A stretch of DNA of 58,733 nucleotides from an uncultured Eubacteriales bacterium (GTDB lineage: Bacteria; Bacillota; Clostridia; Peptostreptococcales; Anaerovoracaceae). Position 1 is the first letter of the stretch. Each line of letters begins with the position of its first letter. Location: assembly GCA_902796965.1 (NCBI GenBank), contig CADBRA010000062.1:1-58733 (forward strand). The letters are read 5' to 3'. Below, piece after piece: positions 16,067 to 24,965 of the stretch. The position numbers and the translations under genes were made by a program. The notes beneath the pieces are model-generated. The model made no database searches, had not been told where the DNA came from, and worked only from the letters and a program-made list of their open reading frames with translations.

Positions 16067-17806
16067 TTAGAATCTGTCTCTCGGCGTATAAGTCGTGTGA
16101 AGCAGGTGGTGTGCCTTTTCGCTTCCCGGCTCGCCAAGGTAGCCCTCGTAGATTCCTTTCATTACTGATTCGTTCTCATGCGACTTTCTTATCTTTGAAT
16201 TTCTGTCTTCGCTGTAGATAGCTTTTGCTCTCTCTGCTCTGAGGTCGAGCCAGTTTTTAACTGATGCAGGCTGGATAGGCTGGCCGCCGCCGTTTACGCA
16301 GCCGCCCGGGCATGCCATGATTTCAACGAACTGCCAGTCGCCTTCGCCAGAGCGGATCTTGTCGAGAACTTTCTTAGCGTTTCCCATGCCGTGGGCAACA
16401 GCGACTTTGATAGTCTGTCCGTTTATCTCAACTGCAGCTTCCTTGACGCCCTGTACACCTCTGACATCTGTGTACTCGATTTCCTTGAGGTCTTCGCCTG
16501 TGAGAATATCGGCAACTGTTCTGAGGGCAGCCTCCATAACGCCGCCTGTAGCTCCGAATATTACGCCCGCGCCCGAAGCGTCGCCAAACGGACGCTCGAA
16601 ATCTCCGTCGCATTCCGTGAAGTTTATGCCGCATTCTCTGATCATTCTGGCGAGCTCGCGCGTAGTGAGGACGTAATCGACATCCTGCATTCCATTTTCG
16701 CTGAGTTCAGGTCTCTGGCACTCAAACTTCTTGGCTGTGCAAGGCATTATGGATACGTTGACTATCTTAGCTGGATCTATGCCGGCCTGTTCTGCATAAT
16801 ATGTCTTGAGGACCGCGCCGAACATCTCATGAGGAGATTTGCATGTTGAGAGGTTTGGCAGGAGATCCGGATAATAGTGCTCGCAGTATTTTATCCATCC
16901 AGGTGAACATGACGTTATCAGCGGGAGTGTTCCGCTGTTCTGCATCCTCTGGAGAAGCTCTGTGCCTTCTTCCATGATTGTCAGGTCGGCTGAAGTATCT
17001 GTATCGAATACCTTGTCGAAGCCCATGCGGAGAAGTGCGCCGACCATCTGTCTTGTGGCAGCCTGACCGATAGGCATTCCGAACTCCTCGCCGATCGCCG
17101 CTCTTACTGCAGGGGCAGTCTGCACGAGTACAACCTTGTCCGGATCAGCGACAGCGTCCCATACTTCATTGATCGAGCTCTTCTCAGTGAGAGCTCCGAC
17201 AGGACATGAGATCACGCACTGTCCGCAGTTGATGCAGGCAACTTCACCGAGGCCCTTGCCGAATGCAGGTCCGATCTCAGTTACAAATCCTCTGTTGATT
17301 GCATCTATTACGTGGATATTCTGTACGTTTGAGCATGCTCCGACGCAGCGGCGGCATGCTATGCACTTCTGAGGATCTCTGACGATCGAAACAGATGAAT
17401 CGTCAATCGGAAGGTCGCACATGTCGCCTTCGTACTCGATCTCAGTTACATTCATCTGCTCTGACAGAGTCTGCAGTTCGCAGTTTCTGTTTCTCTCGCA
17501 AGTGAGACACTCTTTTTTATGATTCGAAAGAAGGAGCTCGAGGTTTGTCTTTCTCGCTTCTCTGATTGCAGGAGACGATGTGATGATCTCGTTGCCGTCT
17601 GCGACAGGATATACGCAGGCTGCCTGAAGAGCGCGGGCTCCTTTGACCTCCACGAGACACATGCGGCATGCGCCGATTTCGTTTACGCCCTTGAGATAGC
17701 ACAGTGTAGGGATGTTAATTCCTGCTGCTCTCGCTGCTTCGAGGACAGTAGTGCCTTCTTCTACCTGTACCGCTTTTCCGTCTATTGTTATATTTACCAT
17801 ACTCAT
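16067..17806 (-). CDS. hydA: [FeFe] hydrogenase catalytic subunit
   Basis: 579 residues. Catalyses reversible reduction of protons to H2. Domains in order: 2Fe-2S plant-type ferredoxin (CYLKGVNEIGACRMC, residues 36-50), the His-ligated 4Fe-4S region (HKKECLTCERNRNC, near 95-110), two 4Fe-4S clusters (CIACRRCVGAC and CINCGQCVISC), then the H-cluster domain with L1 TSCSPGW, L2 MPCTAKK and L3 EIMACPGGCVNGGGQP, and a C-terminal small-subunit segment. L1 is the TSCSP variant rather than TSCCP. The start has AGGAGG ten bases upstream. The gene is last in a ten-gene operon with NuoF- and NuoE-type subunits, the arrangement of electron-bifurcating HydABC enzymes that couple ferredoxin and NADH oxidation to H2 release. 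Confidence 0.96.
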   Translation of the reverse strand: MSMVNITIDGKAVQVEEGTTVLEAARAAGINIPTLCYLKGVNEIGACRMCLVEVKGARALQAACVYPVADGNEIITSSPAIREARKTNLELLLSNHKKECLTCERNRNCELQTLSEQMNVTEIEYEGDMCDLPIDDSSVSIVRDPQKCIACRRCVGACSNVQNIHVIDAINRGFVTEIGPAFGKGLGEVACINCGQCVISCPVGALTEKSSINEVWDAVADPDKVVLVQTAPAVRAAIGEEFGMPIGQAATRQMVGALLRMGFDKVFDTDTSADLTIMEEGTELLQRMQNSGTLPLITSCSPGWIKYCEHYYPDLLPNLSTCKSPHEMFGAVLKTYYAEQAGIDPAKIVNVSIMPCTAKKFECQRPELSENGMQDVDYVLTTRELARMIRECGINFTECDGDFERPFGDASGAGVIFGATGGVMEAALRTVADILTGEDLKEIEYTDVRGVQGVKEAAVEINGQTIKVAVAHGMGNAKKVLDKIRSGEGDWQFVEIMACPGGCVNGGGQPIQPASVKNWLDLRAERAKAIYSEDRNSKIRKSHENESVMKGIYEGYLGEPGSEKAHHLLHTTYTPRDRF

Positions 17807-17820
17807 AAACCGCTGTCCTC

Positions 17821-19623
17821 CTACGACTCTTTATATATAGCCTTAAACGGGCACTTCTCGAGGCATGCGCCGCACTTCAGGCACTTTGTCTGATCGATTT
17901 CATAAGGTACTTTCTTTTCGCCTCTGATGCAGGCAACCGGGCATGTCTTGGCGCAGATACCGCAGCTCTTGCAGAGGTCCTTGTTGATCTTGATCTGAAT
18001 GAGCTTCTTGCATACGCCGGCAGGACACTTCTTGTCTACTACATGAGCGATGTATTCGTCTCTGAAGTATCTGAGTGTGCTCAGTATAGGGTTTGGAGCA
18101 GTCTGACCGAGTCCGCACAGAGCTGACGCCTTGATGTTCTTTGCCAGCTTCTCGAGCTTGTCTATGTCTTCGAGCTCTCCTCTGCCGTCTGTGATCTTTT
18201 CGAGGATCTCGAGCATTCTCTTTGTGCCGATTCTGCAAGGAGGACACTTGCCGCATGATTCATCTACCGTGAATCCGAGGAAGAATTTAGCGATGTCGAC
18301 CATGCAGTTGTCTTCATCCATTACGATGAGTCCGCCGGATCCCATCATCGATCCTATAGCGCTCAGATCATCATATGTCATAGGCGTGTCTATGAGGGAT
18401 GCAGGAATACATCCGCCTGAAGGACCGCCTGTCTGAGCAGCCTTGAATTTCTTTCCGTCAGGAATGCCGCCGCCTATGTCATAGATTACTTCTCTCAGCG
18501 GAGTTCCCATCTCGATCTCAACGAGACCTGTGTTGTTGATATTGCCGCCTACAGCAAATACCTTTGTGCCTTTTGACTTTTCTGTTCCCATCGAAGCGAA
18601 CCACTCTGCTCCGTTGAGGATGATCGGGCAGATGTTTGCGTATGTCTCAACGTTGTTGAGCATTGAAGGCTTGCCGAAAATACCCTTTACTGCAGGGAAA
18701 GGAGGACGAGGACGAGGTTCGCCTCTCTTGCCTTCGATCGAGTTCATAAGCGCCGTTTCTTCGCCGCATACAAATGCGCCTGCGCCGAGTCTGATCTCGA
18801 TGTCGAAGTCAAAGCCCGAATCGAAAATATTCTTGCCGAGCAGTCCGTATTCTCTGGCCTGTTTTATTGCGATATTAAGTCTTCTTACAGCTGTAGGATA
18901 CTCGGCTCTTACATAGATGTATCCCTGATGAGCGCCTGTAGCATAGCCTGCGATAGCCATTGCTTCGAGAACAGAATGAGGATCTCCCTCAAGAACAGAT
19001 CTGTCCATGAACGCGCCCGGGTCGCCTTCGTCGGCGTTGCACGCTACATATTTGACATCTCCCTTTGAAGCAGCAGCAAATGTCCATTTCTTTCCTGTCG
19101 GGAATCCGGCGCCGCCTCTGCCCCTGAGACCTGATGCTGAAACAACATCGATGACTTCCTGAGGAGTCATCTCTGAAAGGACCTTTCCGAGAGCTTTATA
19201 TCCGTCATAAGCGATATATTCATCGATATTTTCAGGGTCGATGCGCCCGCAGTTTCTGAGCGCAACTCTCTTCTGTCTCTTGAAGAAGTCTGTGTTCTCT
19301 ACCTGGTGTCCTTCTTCATCGTATGCTTCGCCTCTGTTCGTGATCAGGAGGTTTTCTACGATTCTGCCCTTGAGGAGATGTTCCTCGGCGATAGTATCGA
19401 TGTCCTTGAGTGAAACCCTCGAATACATAGAGCCCTCAGGATATACGACTACGATAGGGCCTTCTGCGCAGAGACCGAAACATCCTGTCATGATGATCTT
19501 GATCTCGTCTTTGATTCCGAGTTCGGCGAGCTTCTCTTCAAGACGGTCCTTGAGCTTCATGGAATTGTTGGAGAGACATCCGGTTCCTCCGCATATTAAT
19601 ACGTGTGATCTTGCAATCTGCAT
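17821..19623 (-). CDS. hydB: NADH-oxidising flavoprotein subunit of bifurcating hydrogenase (NuoF/HydB)
   Basis: 600 residues. N-terminal thioredoxin-like 2Fe-2S domain (CGGTGC and CFGLC, residues 11-52), then the NuoF core with the FMN/NADH site (GRGGAGFPTGKKW, near residue 170; GAGAFVCGEETAL), the 4Fe-4S motif ESCGKCPPCRIGT, and two C-terminal ferredoxin clusters (CKSCGICAKTCP, CLKCGACLEKCP). This three-part layout is that of HydB in trimeric bifurcating hydrogenases. Flavin and clusters transfer electrons between NADH, ferredoxin and HydA. Fifteen-base spacing to hydA and a GGAGGAG site place both in one operon. Confidence 0.95.
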   Translation of the reverse strand: MQIARSHVLICGGTGCLSNNSMKLKDRLEEKLAELGIKDEIKIIMTGCFGLCAEGPIVVVYPEGSMYSRVSLKDIDTIAEEHLLKGRIVENLLITNRGEAYDEEGHQVENTDFFKRQKRVALRNCGRIDPENIDEYIAYDGYKALGKVLSEMTPQEVIDVVSASGLRGRGGAGFPTGKKWTFAAASKGDVKYVACNADEGDPGAFMDRSVLEGDPHSVLEAMAIAGYATGAHQGYIYVRAEYPTAVRRLNIAIKQAREYGLLGKNIFDSGFDFDIEIRLGAGAFVCGEETALMNSIEGKRGEPRPRPPFPAVKGIFGKPSMLNNVETYANICPIILNGAEWFASMGTEKSKGTKVFAVGGNINNTGLVEIEMGTPLREVIYDIGGGIPDGKKFKAAQTGGPSGGCIPASLIDTPMTYDDLSAIGSMMGSGGLIVMDEDNCMVDIAKFFLGFTVDESCGKCPPCRIGTKRMLEILEKITDGRGELEDIDKLEKLAKNIKASALCGLGQTAPNPILSTLRYFRDEYIAHVVDKKCPAGVCKKLIQIKINKDLCKSCGICAKTCPVACIRGEKKVPYEIDQTKCLKCGACLEKCPFKAIYKES

Positions 19624-19638
19624 GAGTTCTCCTCCTGT

Positions 19639-20016
19639 TTAAGCGTTATTCTGATCTTTGGCAGTGATCGTGAATTCCTCTACTGGCTGTCCGTTTACGA
19701 TATGCTCGGCTACGACTCTCTTAGCCTTTTCAGGAGTCATGTGAATATATGTCGTCTTTGTTCCGTCAGCGTCATATACGTCCACCATCGGCTCGAGTGC
19801 ACACATGCCCATGCATCCTGTCATGCCGACCGATACATCTCCGAGGTGTCTCTTGTTGACTTCCTCTACGAAAGTGTTCATTACAGGTCTCGCTCCGGCA
19901 GCTATGCCGCATGTAGCCATTCCCACAACGATTCTTTCTCTCGTATCGGTGTTTCTCATGTTCATCTTGTCAAGGCTCTTCTGTCTGAGTTCAGCCAGTT
20001 CAGCTAATGATTTCAT
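19639..20016 (-). CDS. small thioredoxin-like (2Fe-2S) ferredoxin-type protein
   Basis: 125 residues, thioredoxin-like fold as in the C-terminal half of NuoE. Only three of the four usual 2Fe-2S cysteines are visible: ATCGIAAGAR has Gly where the second Cys of CxxxxC normally sits, while GCMGMC keeps the second pair. It may therefore bind a modified cluster or none. The gene sits between the GHKL ATPase and hydB; its start overlaps the ATPase stop by 17 bases. Its job in the complex is not established; similar small proteins recur in clostridial hydrogenase operons as far as I recall. Confidence 0.8.
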   Translation of the reverse strand: MKSLAELAELRQKSLDKMNMRNTDTRERIVVGMATCGIAAGARPVMNTFVEEVNKRHLGDVSVGMTGCMGMCALEPMVDVYDADGTKTTYIHMTPEKAKRVVAEHIVNGQPVEEFTITAKDQNNA

Positions 20017-20566
20017 TTAAAATACCTCCGAATATTCTGTTAACCTGTTCGCTGATCATTTCTTTTAAATATCCGATAATGACTGTGTCATTTATCGGCA
20101 GATCACCTATCTGTTTTCTGACGTCCTCTGTCCTGAACACATATTCCTCATCGTCGTTTGACAGGAGCAGGTGATACTCAAGCTCAGGATTTCCCATTAT
20201 AGAGATCGCCATAGTTTCCCCGACATCGCCGAGCGGCTTTCTGTCTATATTATCTATCTCATAAACCGCAGTGACCGTCGTGCCCCTGCCCGGCTCTGAT
20301 TCGATTGAAATGCCGCCGCCGGCCATCTCGGCCGACATCCTCAGCAGCGGTATGCCGAGTCCCGCCTTGCGGGTCGTACGCGTCGTGTAAAACGGATCGG
20401 ATACTTTTCTCACGGTCTCTTCGTCCATGCCCCAGCCGTCATCTTTTACATAAAGCGTGAGGAGATTCTTTTTCTTCTCGGCTTTGATGCCGACTTCGAT
20501 ATATGTGGAACCGACGACCGCGGAATTCTGCATGATATCCATCAGATGCAGCGATAAATCAGTCAT
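20000..20566 (-). CDS. GHKL (HATPase_c) ATP-binding protein in hydrogenase operon
   Basis: 188 residues. A histidine-kinase-like ATPase fold: N-box DIMQNSAVVGSTYIEV (residues 9-24), G1 DDGWGMDEE, F/G2 GLGIPLL and GRGTTV. There is no phosphoacceptor-His domain, no sensor and no membrane segment, so it is not a two-component kinase. The C-terminal 70 residues are not recognised. It could be an anti-sigma-type or Ser/Thr kinase, or a regulatory partner of the hydrogenase. It starts three bases after the NuoE-type stop, and overlaps the next gene, so synthesis is tied to the enzyme. Confidence 0.82.
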   Translation of the reverse strand: MTDLSLHLMDIMQNSAVVGSTYIEVGIKAEKKKNLLTLYVKDDGWGMDEETVRKVSDPFYTTRTTRKAGLGIPLLRMSAEMAGGGISIESEPGRGTTVTAVYEIDNIDRKPLGDVGETMAISIMGNPELEYHLLLSNDDEEYVFRTEDVRKQIGDLPINDTVIIGYLKEMISEQVNRIFGGILNEIIS

Positions 20567-20569
20567 TTT

Positions 20570-21061
20570 TTAGCTTTCTCTGTATTTGTCGCAGATGCTC
20601 TTTACATCGTTCTGAACGAGTTTGCCGTAAACTTCGCCGTTCACGATAGCTACAGGAGCGAGTCCGCATGCTCCTACGCAGCGGCACGCATCTATGCTGA
20701 ACATGCCGTCGTCAGTAACCTCACCGGCCTTTATGCCGAGATTTTCCTCGAACTTCTCGAGGATCTTCCCTGAGCCCTTGACGTAGCATGCCGTTCCCAG
20801 ACATACGCTGACAGCGTATTTGCCTTTAGGCTGAGTCGAGAACTGTGTATAAAAAGTAACAATACCGTAGATTTCCGCGAGAGGAACTTTCTTCGCATCG
20901 GAAATGATTTCCTGCACTTCGATAGGAAGATATCCGAAGTAGTCCTGAACATCGTGAAGAATCTGTATGAGAGAACCCTCAGTATCCTTGTAGCTGTCAA
21001 CTATCTCAAGGATCTTTTTCTTCTGCTCTTCAGTAACATCGACTTTCCTCAATTTGCTCAT
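20570..21061 (-). CDS. hydC: NuoE-type 2Fe-2S subunit of bifurcating hydrogenase
   Basis: 163 residues, the usual length. N-terminal helical region, then a thioredoxin-like 2Fe-2S domain with CLGTAC (near residue 88) and CRCVGAC (near 128), the four ligands of NuoE/HydC. It passes electrons between the flavoprotein and the catalytic subunit. GGAGG precedes the ATG at 21061. It is separated from hydB by two small genes, as in many clostridial hydrogenase clusters. Confidence 0.95.
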   Translation of the reverse strand: MSKLRKVDVTEEQKKKILEIVDSYKDTEGSLIQILHDVQDYFGYLPIEVQEIISDAKKVPLAEIYGIVTFYTQFSTQPKGKYAVSVCLGTACYVKGSGKILEKFEENLGIKAGEVTDDGMFSIDACRCVGACGLAPVAIVNGEVYGKLVQNDVKSICDKYRES

Positions 21062-21118
21062 AAAAATATACCTCCTGTTAATTTTTATTGAAGCAGCACA
21101 GAATCAGATTATCAGTGG

Positions 21119-21868
21119 TCAGGCGTCTGACCCGAGCGTGTAATCCGCCGCGGGACCCCTGAGCAGTCTTATGAGACTGCCGGCATCTGTGATCTGTCTT
21201 TCTGTCGATATATAATTAATTCTCTCGGAGATGTCCCACAGATAGTGGGCATCGGAATTCCTCAAAACAGGATATTCCGCAAGTCCGGGATAATTATCAA
21301 AAAATAAATTCCTGTCACACTCCGACGAAAGCTCTATGAGCCTGACGTCCAGATCCTCAGGAACAGCTCCCAGGTTCGAAATCATGCTGTATGAATCTCT
21401 GTCGACGTGTGCCGGTACCGCGATGCCTCCGGCATCATATGCTTCCTCGAATATTTCCTCCGAGGAAAGCGCGGATGCTGAAATCAGCAGCGTTTCTATC
21501 CTGCCTGTCTCATTGTCATCGCTGTCAAGTATCAGCTGCTCTCCGAATATCTCCTCCCTGTTCCTGACGGGCGGCATTTTTTCGGCAATGCGCTTCTCCA
21601 TTTTTTCGGCGCTCCCGATATCAGGAAACAGGGTTAGTATGTGTACTTCCTCTGCGCTCTCGACCTCAATGCCAGGCACGACGATTATTCCTGCCTTCTG
21701 CCCGGCCTCCATGACGGCTGCAGCGTTGCGGCACGAATTGTGGTCTGACACAGCTATTATGTCGAGTCCCTTGAGAACGGCCATATTTATCATGTTGTTC
21801 GGCGTCATGTCATTGTCGCCGCACGGTGAAAGCGCCGAATGCATATGTAAATCGTAGTAGTATTTCAA
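21119..21868 (-). CDS. PHP-domain phosphoesterase
   Basis: 249 residues. The N-terminal PHP metal site is DLHMHSALSPCGDNDMTP, followed by AVSDHNSC and PGIEVESAEEVHIL, the His/Asp/Glu ligands of PHP phosphoesterases such as TrpH-type nucleotidases. I propose a TTG start at 21868, which overlaps the stop of the DRTGG gene (TTGA) and has GGCGG seven bases upstream; it yields MKYYYDLHMHS. An ATG at 21904 lies inside the previous gene. Substrate unknown. Its place in the hydrogenase operon suggests a regulatory or repair role, but this is inference. Confidence 0.85.
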   Translation of the reverse strand: MKYYYDLHMHSALSPCGDNDMTPNNMINMAVLKGLDIIAVSDHNSCRNAAAVMEAGQKAGIIVVPGIEVESAEEVHILTLFPDIGSAEKMEKRIAEKMPPVRNREEIFGEQLILDSDDNETGRIETLLISASALSSEEIFEEAYDAGGIAVPAHVDRDSYSMISNLGAVPEDLDVRLIELSSECDRNLFFDNYPGLAEYPVLRNSDAHYLWDISERINYISTERQITDAGSLIRLLRGPAADYTLGSDA

Positions 21869-22209
21869 TTTTTTCCGCCTGTAAGAGCCTCGTGAATTCT
21901 CCACGAGATCTCGTAGCTGTCAAGTTCCGTCGAAACTACGGGGATATTTTCCTTCTCGGCTCTCGATATCGTGCTCTCCGGAACAGAAATTCCCTCCGGA
22001 ATTATCACGCATGCTATCTCGGCGAGCTCGGCCACAGCTATGATGTTCACGTTTGAGAGTACAGTGACCCATGCGCATCCTTTAGGCGCCTGAGCCATGA
22101 CTCTGCTGAGCAGATCACAGCAGTATCCTGTCTTGACCTCTCTGTTTTTATAGATTGTGCCAGTCAGCAAAGTGCCCTGAATACAATCCGCCATATCGCT
22201 TATCGTCAA
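21865..22209 (-). CDS. DRTGG domain protein (second copy in operon)
   Basis: About 114 residues from a TTG at 22209 that follows AAGGTGAG; a GTG at 22218 is another candidate. The frame is open to 22320 but the extra residues are Pro/Gln-rich and overlap the previous gene. The sequence (SDMADCIQGTLLTG, VKTGYCCDLLSRVMAQAP, WVTVLSNVNIIAVAELAEIACVII) matches stand-alone DRTGG proteins, a domain also seen in phosphotransacetylase-type and CBS proteins with unknown ligand. It overlaps the H-cluster protein by 62 bases and the PHP gene by 4, so translation is coupled throughout. Confidence 0.78.
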   Translation of the reverse strand: MTISDMADCIQGTLLTGTIYKNREVKTGYCCDLLSRVMAQAPKGCAWVTVLSNVNIIAVAELAEIACVIIPEGISVPESTISRAEKENIPVVSTELDSYEISWRIHEALTGGKN

Positions 22210-23854
22210 TTGACTCACCTTCTTTGCCGGCGGCGCCTGTGCTTCCGGGATATCTGTCCCAGTCGGCGCCTGTGCCTGAGGACCTTTCGGCTGTCCCGCG
22301 CGAGTGTACCGCTTCCGCACTATTTACTTTATCCGAATCCGCGGGATTTCCTCTTTCTGCTTCATCCCGATCTTCATTGCTTTCTTCTTTGTTATTGCCC
22401 CTGACACCATCTTCTATGTCGAAAATATATGATGTCTCTGTTTCTCCCCCGTCTCCGGCATCTGTCTCTCCGCTCGAATTCTCCATCGTCGGAGGCATCA
22501 CACCCTCGAGCTCGAACATCTCAACAGCCAGTCCGCGGACTTTTTCGCGCAGCTTGAATACGCAGTCCGTGATCTTTGCCTGGCCTCTGACTATATCTTC
22601 CGCCAGCGCCATGCAGCTCGGTGCTCCGCACGCGCCGCAGTCGATTCCCGGCAGGCTGTCTCCTATTTCCTCCATATCTGACAGCATTCTGAACGCCTCA
22701 GCCATGTTCGGGCTGAGCTGATCCACAGGAATATGCTCCGGCTTTCTGTCCCAGAGAAGATCGTGCCAGTCGACATGCTTGGCAGGCAGCTCGCCCACCT
22801 TGTAGCGGCAGTTCTGCTCGGAACGCATGTCCTTCATGATAACCTGCGCGACATAGACGTTCTTGACAGTGAGCGGGCCGCCGAGACAGCCGCCCTTGCA
22901 CGCCAGGCACTCTATAAAATCGAGTCCTCTGAACTTGCTGTCCTCATTTGTGTCGACAGTTTCGAGAATCTCCACGACGTCATTTATGCCGTCTACAGCT
23001 ACGAATTTCTTTGTGCCTGCCGCCAGCGACTCACCGCCCGGATTAGGCCACCTGACTCCGAAGCTGCTCGCCGTGGCGATGTCCTCTTCTTCATAAGGCG
23101 GTATGTCTTTTATAGCGGAGCGCAGCTTCATGTATATGTCCTGAAACGAAATCAGCTCGTCTATATCTGATTTCTTACCTCTGAGCGGCGCGTTCTTCGT
23201 GTGCATCTTCGCTGCGCACGGCGATATGAAGAATATCCCGATATCGTCGGGACTCAGTCCCGTCTGCTCTGAGAACTTCTTTTTTGCGAGCCCGGCAGCC
23301 GCCTCTACAGGAGCCTGCAGCGGAAGAAGATTGTCGATCAGGCTTGGGAATTTTACCTGAACGAGCTTGACTATCGCAGGGCACGCCGTCGAGATCACAG
23401 GCCTTTTTATTTCATTTTCTTTCATATACTGGCGCGTCGCGTTGCTCACGAACTCTGCGCCCTCGGCAACCTCGAATACATCATCGAATCCGATCCTCTT
23501 GAGCGCCGTCAGTATGTGATTTCTCGTTCTCGCCGTCTTGAACTGGCTGTAAAGAGCCGGTGCCGGCAGCGCGACCGTGAATTTATATTTTTCCATCGAA
23601 TCAAGGCTGTCCGTCACGGCCTGCTTGGCGTTGTGAGTGCATGTCCTGATGCACTCACCGCAGTCGATGCAGCGCTCGCTTATTATGACAGCTTTTCCGT
23701 TTCTTACCCTTATGGCCTGTGTCGGACAGTTTTTAATACAGTTAGTGCATCCCATGCACTTGTCTCTGTCGAGGCGCACTGAATGGAACATGTCTTCTGA
23801 TGCCTGGAGCCGCTTTTCGTCAGCTGAACTCCTCGGGTTTTCGTCTTTCATCAT
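22148..23854 (-). CDS. second [FeFe]-hydrogenase-like H-cluster protein, sensory type
   Basis: 568 residues. Two N-terminal 4Fe-4S clusters (CMGCTNCIKNCP, CIDCGECIRTC; residues 34-74) lead to an H-cluster domain with divergent motifs: L1 is STACPAI in place of TSCCPxW, L2 ISPCAAK, L3 IECLACKGGCLGGP. Loss of the TSC part of L1 is a feature of putative H2-sensing hydrogenases (HydS types). A further four-Cys FeS motif (CGACGAPSC) follows near residue 430, then a coiled segment and an unstructured Glu/Ser/Gly-rich tail of about 100 residues. Unlike classical HydS it has no PAS domain or phosphatase; instead a free GHKL ATPase is encoded directly upstream. I infer H2 or redox sensing, with low turnover. 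AGGAAGG precedes the start. Confidence 0.88.
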   Translation of the reverse strand: MMKDENPRSSADEKRLQASEDMFHSVRLDRDKCMGCTNCIKNCPTQAIRVRNGKAVIISERCIDCGECIRTCTHNAKQAVTDSLDSMEKYKFTVALPAPALYSQFKTARTRNHILTALKRIGFDDVFEVAEGAEFVSNATRQYMKENEIKRPVISTACPAIVKLVQVKFPSLIDNLLPLQAPVEAAAGLAKKKFSEQTGLSPDDIGIFFISPCAAKMHTKNAPLRGKKSDIDELISFQDIYMKLRSAIKDIPPYEEEDIATASSFGVRWPNPGGESLAAGTKKFVAVDGINDVVEILETVDTNEDSKFRGLDFIECLACKGGCLGGPLTVKNVYVAQVIMKDMRSEQNCRYKVGELPAKHVDWHDLLWDRKPEHIPVDQLSPNMAEAFRMLSDMEEIGDSLPGIDCGACGAPSCMALAEDIVRGQAKITDCVFKLREKVRGLAVEMFELEGVMPPTMENSSGETDAGDGGETETSYIFDIEDGVRGNNKEESNEDRDEAERGNPADSDKVNSAEAVHSRGTAERSSGTGADWDRYPGSTGAAGKEGESIDDKRYGGLYSGHFADWHNL

Positions 23855-23965
23855 CTGAACCTTCCTCCCGGTGTCCTTCCAAAGCTGTAATTCGTTCAGG
23901 GTACTGTTTTTCAGCCGTCTGACATTCTCTGTCAGCGTGTCTTTCCGGTCATGCCTCCATGCTGC

Positions 23966-24397
23966 CTATCTGATGTCGAATGTCATTTTCACGCGCGTGC
24001 CGTTGCCGGGGCTCGAGTCTATGACCATATCGTCTGAATTGCGCTTCATGTTAGGCAGCCCCATGCCGGCTCCGAACCCCATCATCCTCACCTCGTCCGA
24101 TGCCGTCGAATAGCCTTCCTGCATCGCGAGACTGATATCCTCTATCCCCTTGCCGTGATCCTCGATAAATATCACGACATGATCGGGATAAATGTCTGTG
24201 TACGCCATGCCGCCTCCGCCGTGAATAAACGCGTTTATCTCAGCTTCATACATTGCGACTGAAATCCGTTTTATGTGTGACGGCTTGACTCCAAGCATAG
24301 TCAGCGTCTTTTTCACTTTGCTCGACGCCTCGCCGGCCGACGCAAAATCGTCCTTTACAATAGGCGTCTCTATATGCATACTGTTTTCTTCAGCCAA
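23966..24397 (-). CDS. anti-sigma/Ser-Thr-kinase-type GHKL ATPase
   Basis: 143 residues with the fold of RsbT/RsbW/SpoIIAB: N-box YEAEINAFIHGG, G1 DHGKGIEDI, G2 GFGAGMGLPNMKR and GNGTRV. These proteins phosphorylate an antagonist or bind a sigma factor; neither partner is encoded here. It is placed between the first DRTGG gene and the sensory H-cluster protein, 6 bases after the former, so a relay from the H-cluster protein is plausible (inference). Confidence 0.85.
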   Translation of the reverse strand: MAEENSMHIETPIVKDDFASAGEASSKVKKTLTMLGVKPSHIKRISVAMYEAEINAFIHGGGGMAYTDIYPDHVVIFIEDHGKGIEDISLAMQEGYSTASDEVRMMGFGAGMGLPNMKRNSDDMVIDSSPGNGTRVKMTFDIR

Positions 24398-24403
24398 TCT
24401 GCC

Positions 24404-24778
24404 TTACTCTCCCTCCGGACATGAAATGTAACGGCGTCCCGGCTTCAATCCCTCCCGGAAAAGCACACCGCACGCCTCAAACATCATCAGGTCGGTCCTC
24501 ATGACCGCGACCGAGCTGTCTGAAGCGAGACTCATAACCTGATCCGGTATCTTCTTTCCTCTGACGAACAGCACAGCCGCCGCATTCACCATTTCGGCTG
24601 TCCTTATGACCTGAGGATTCATGAGACCTGTGATGATTAAACTGCCGTCCGCCGTTCCGACCATAACTTCACTCATAAGGTCAGCCGCCACCGCGCTTGT
24701 AATGTCAGCCGATCGCGGCGCTTCAGGTTCATAAAGCACCTGCGCCGACACAAGACCTGCTATTTCCTGAATGTCCAT
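24404..24778 (-). CDS. DRTGG domain protein (first gene of hydrogenase operon)
   Basis: 124 residues from the ATG at 24778, which has AGGAGA upstream and gives MDIQEIAGLVSAQVLY. The core (DLMSEVMVGTADGSLIITGLMNPQVIRTAEMVNAAAVLFVRG) is a DRTGG-type domain, related to the protein at 21865 but not close. It opens the operon after a leader of about 180 bases. Function unknown; likely a small-ligand regulatory module. Confidence 0.8.
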   Translation of the reverse strand: MDIQEIAGLVSAQVLYEPEAPRSADITSAVAADLMSEVMVGTADGSLIITGLMNPQVIRTAEMVNAAAVLFVRGKKIPDQVMSLASDSSVAVMRTDLMMFEACGVLFREGLKPGRRYISCPEGE

Positions 24779-24965
24779 GTAGAAACGTCTCCTGCGAAAC
24801 AATAATAAGAAAATATGAGAATAATATCATGTGGCATGCTCCTGGCGCCTGTGACGTACACAGAACCCTGAACATCCCGCCTCAATATGTTAAAAACCAT
24901 TTGAACGAGCCTCAGCCATGAAAAAAGCTGAGAGACGTCACTGTATGCAATCTTCTATATCATTG

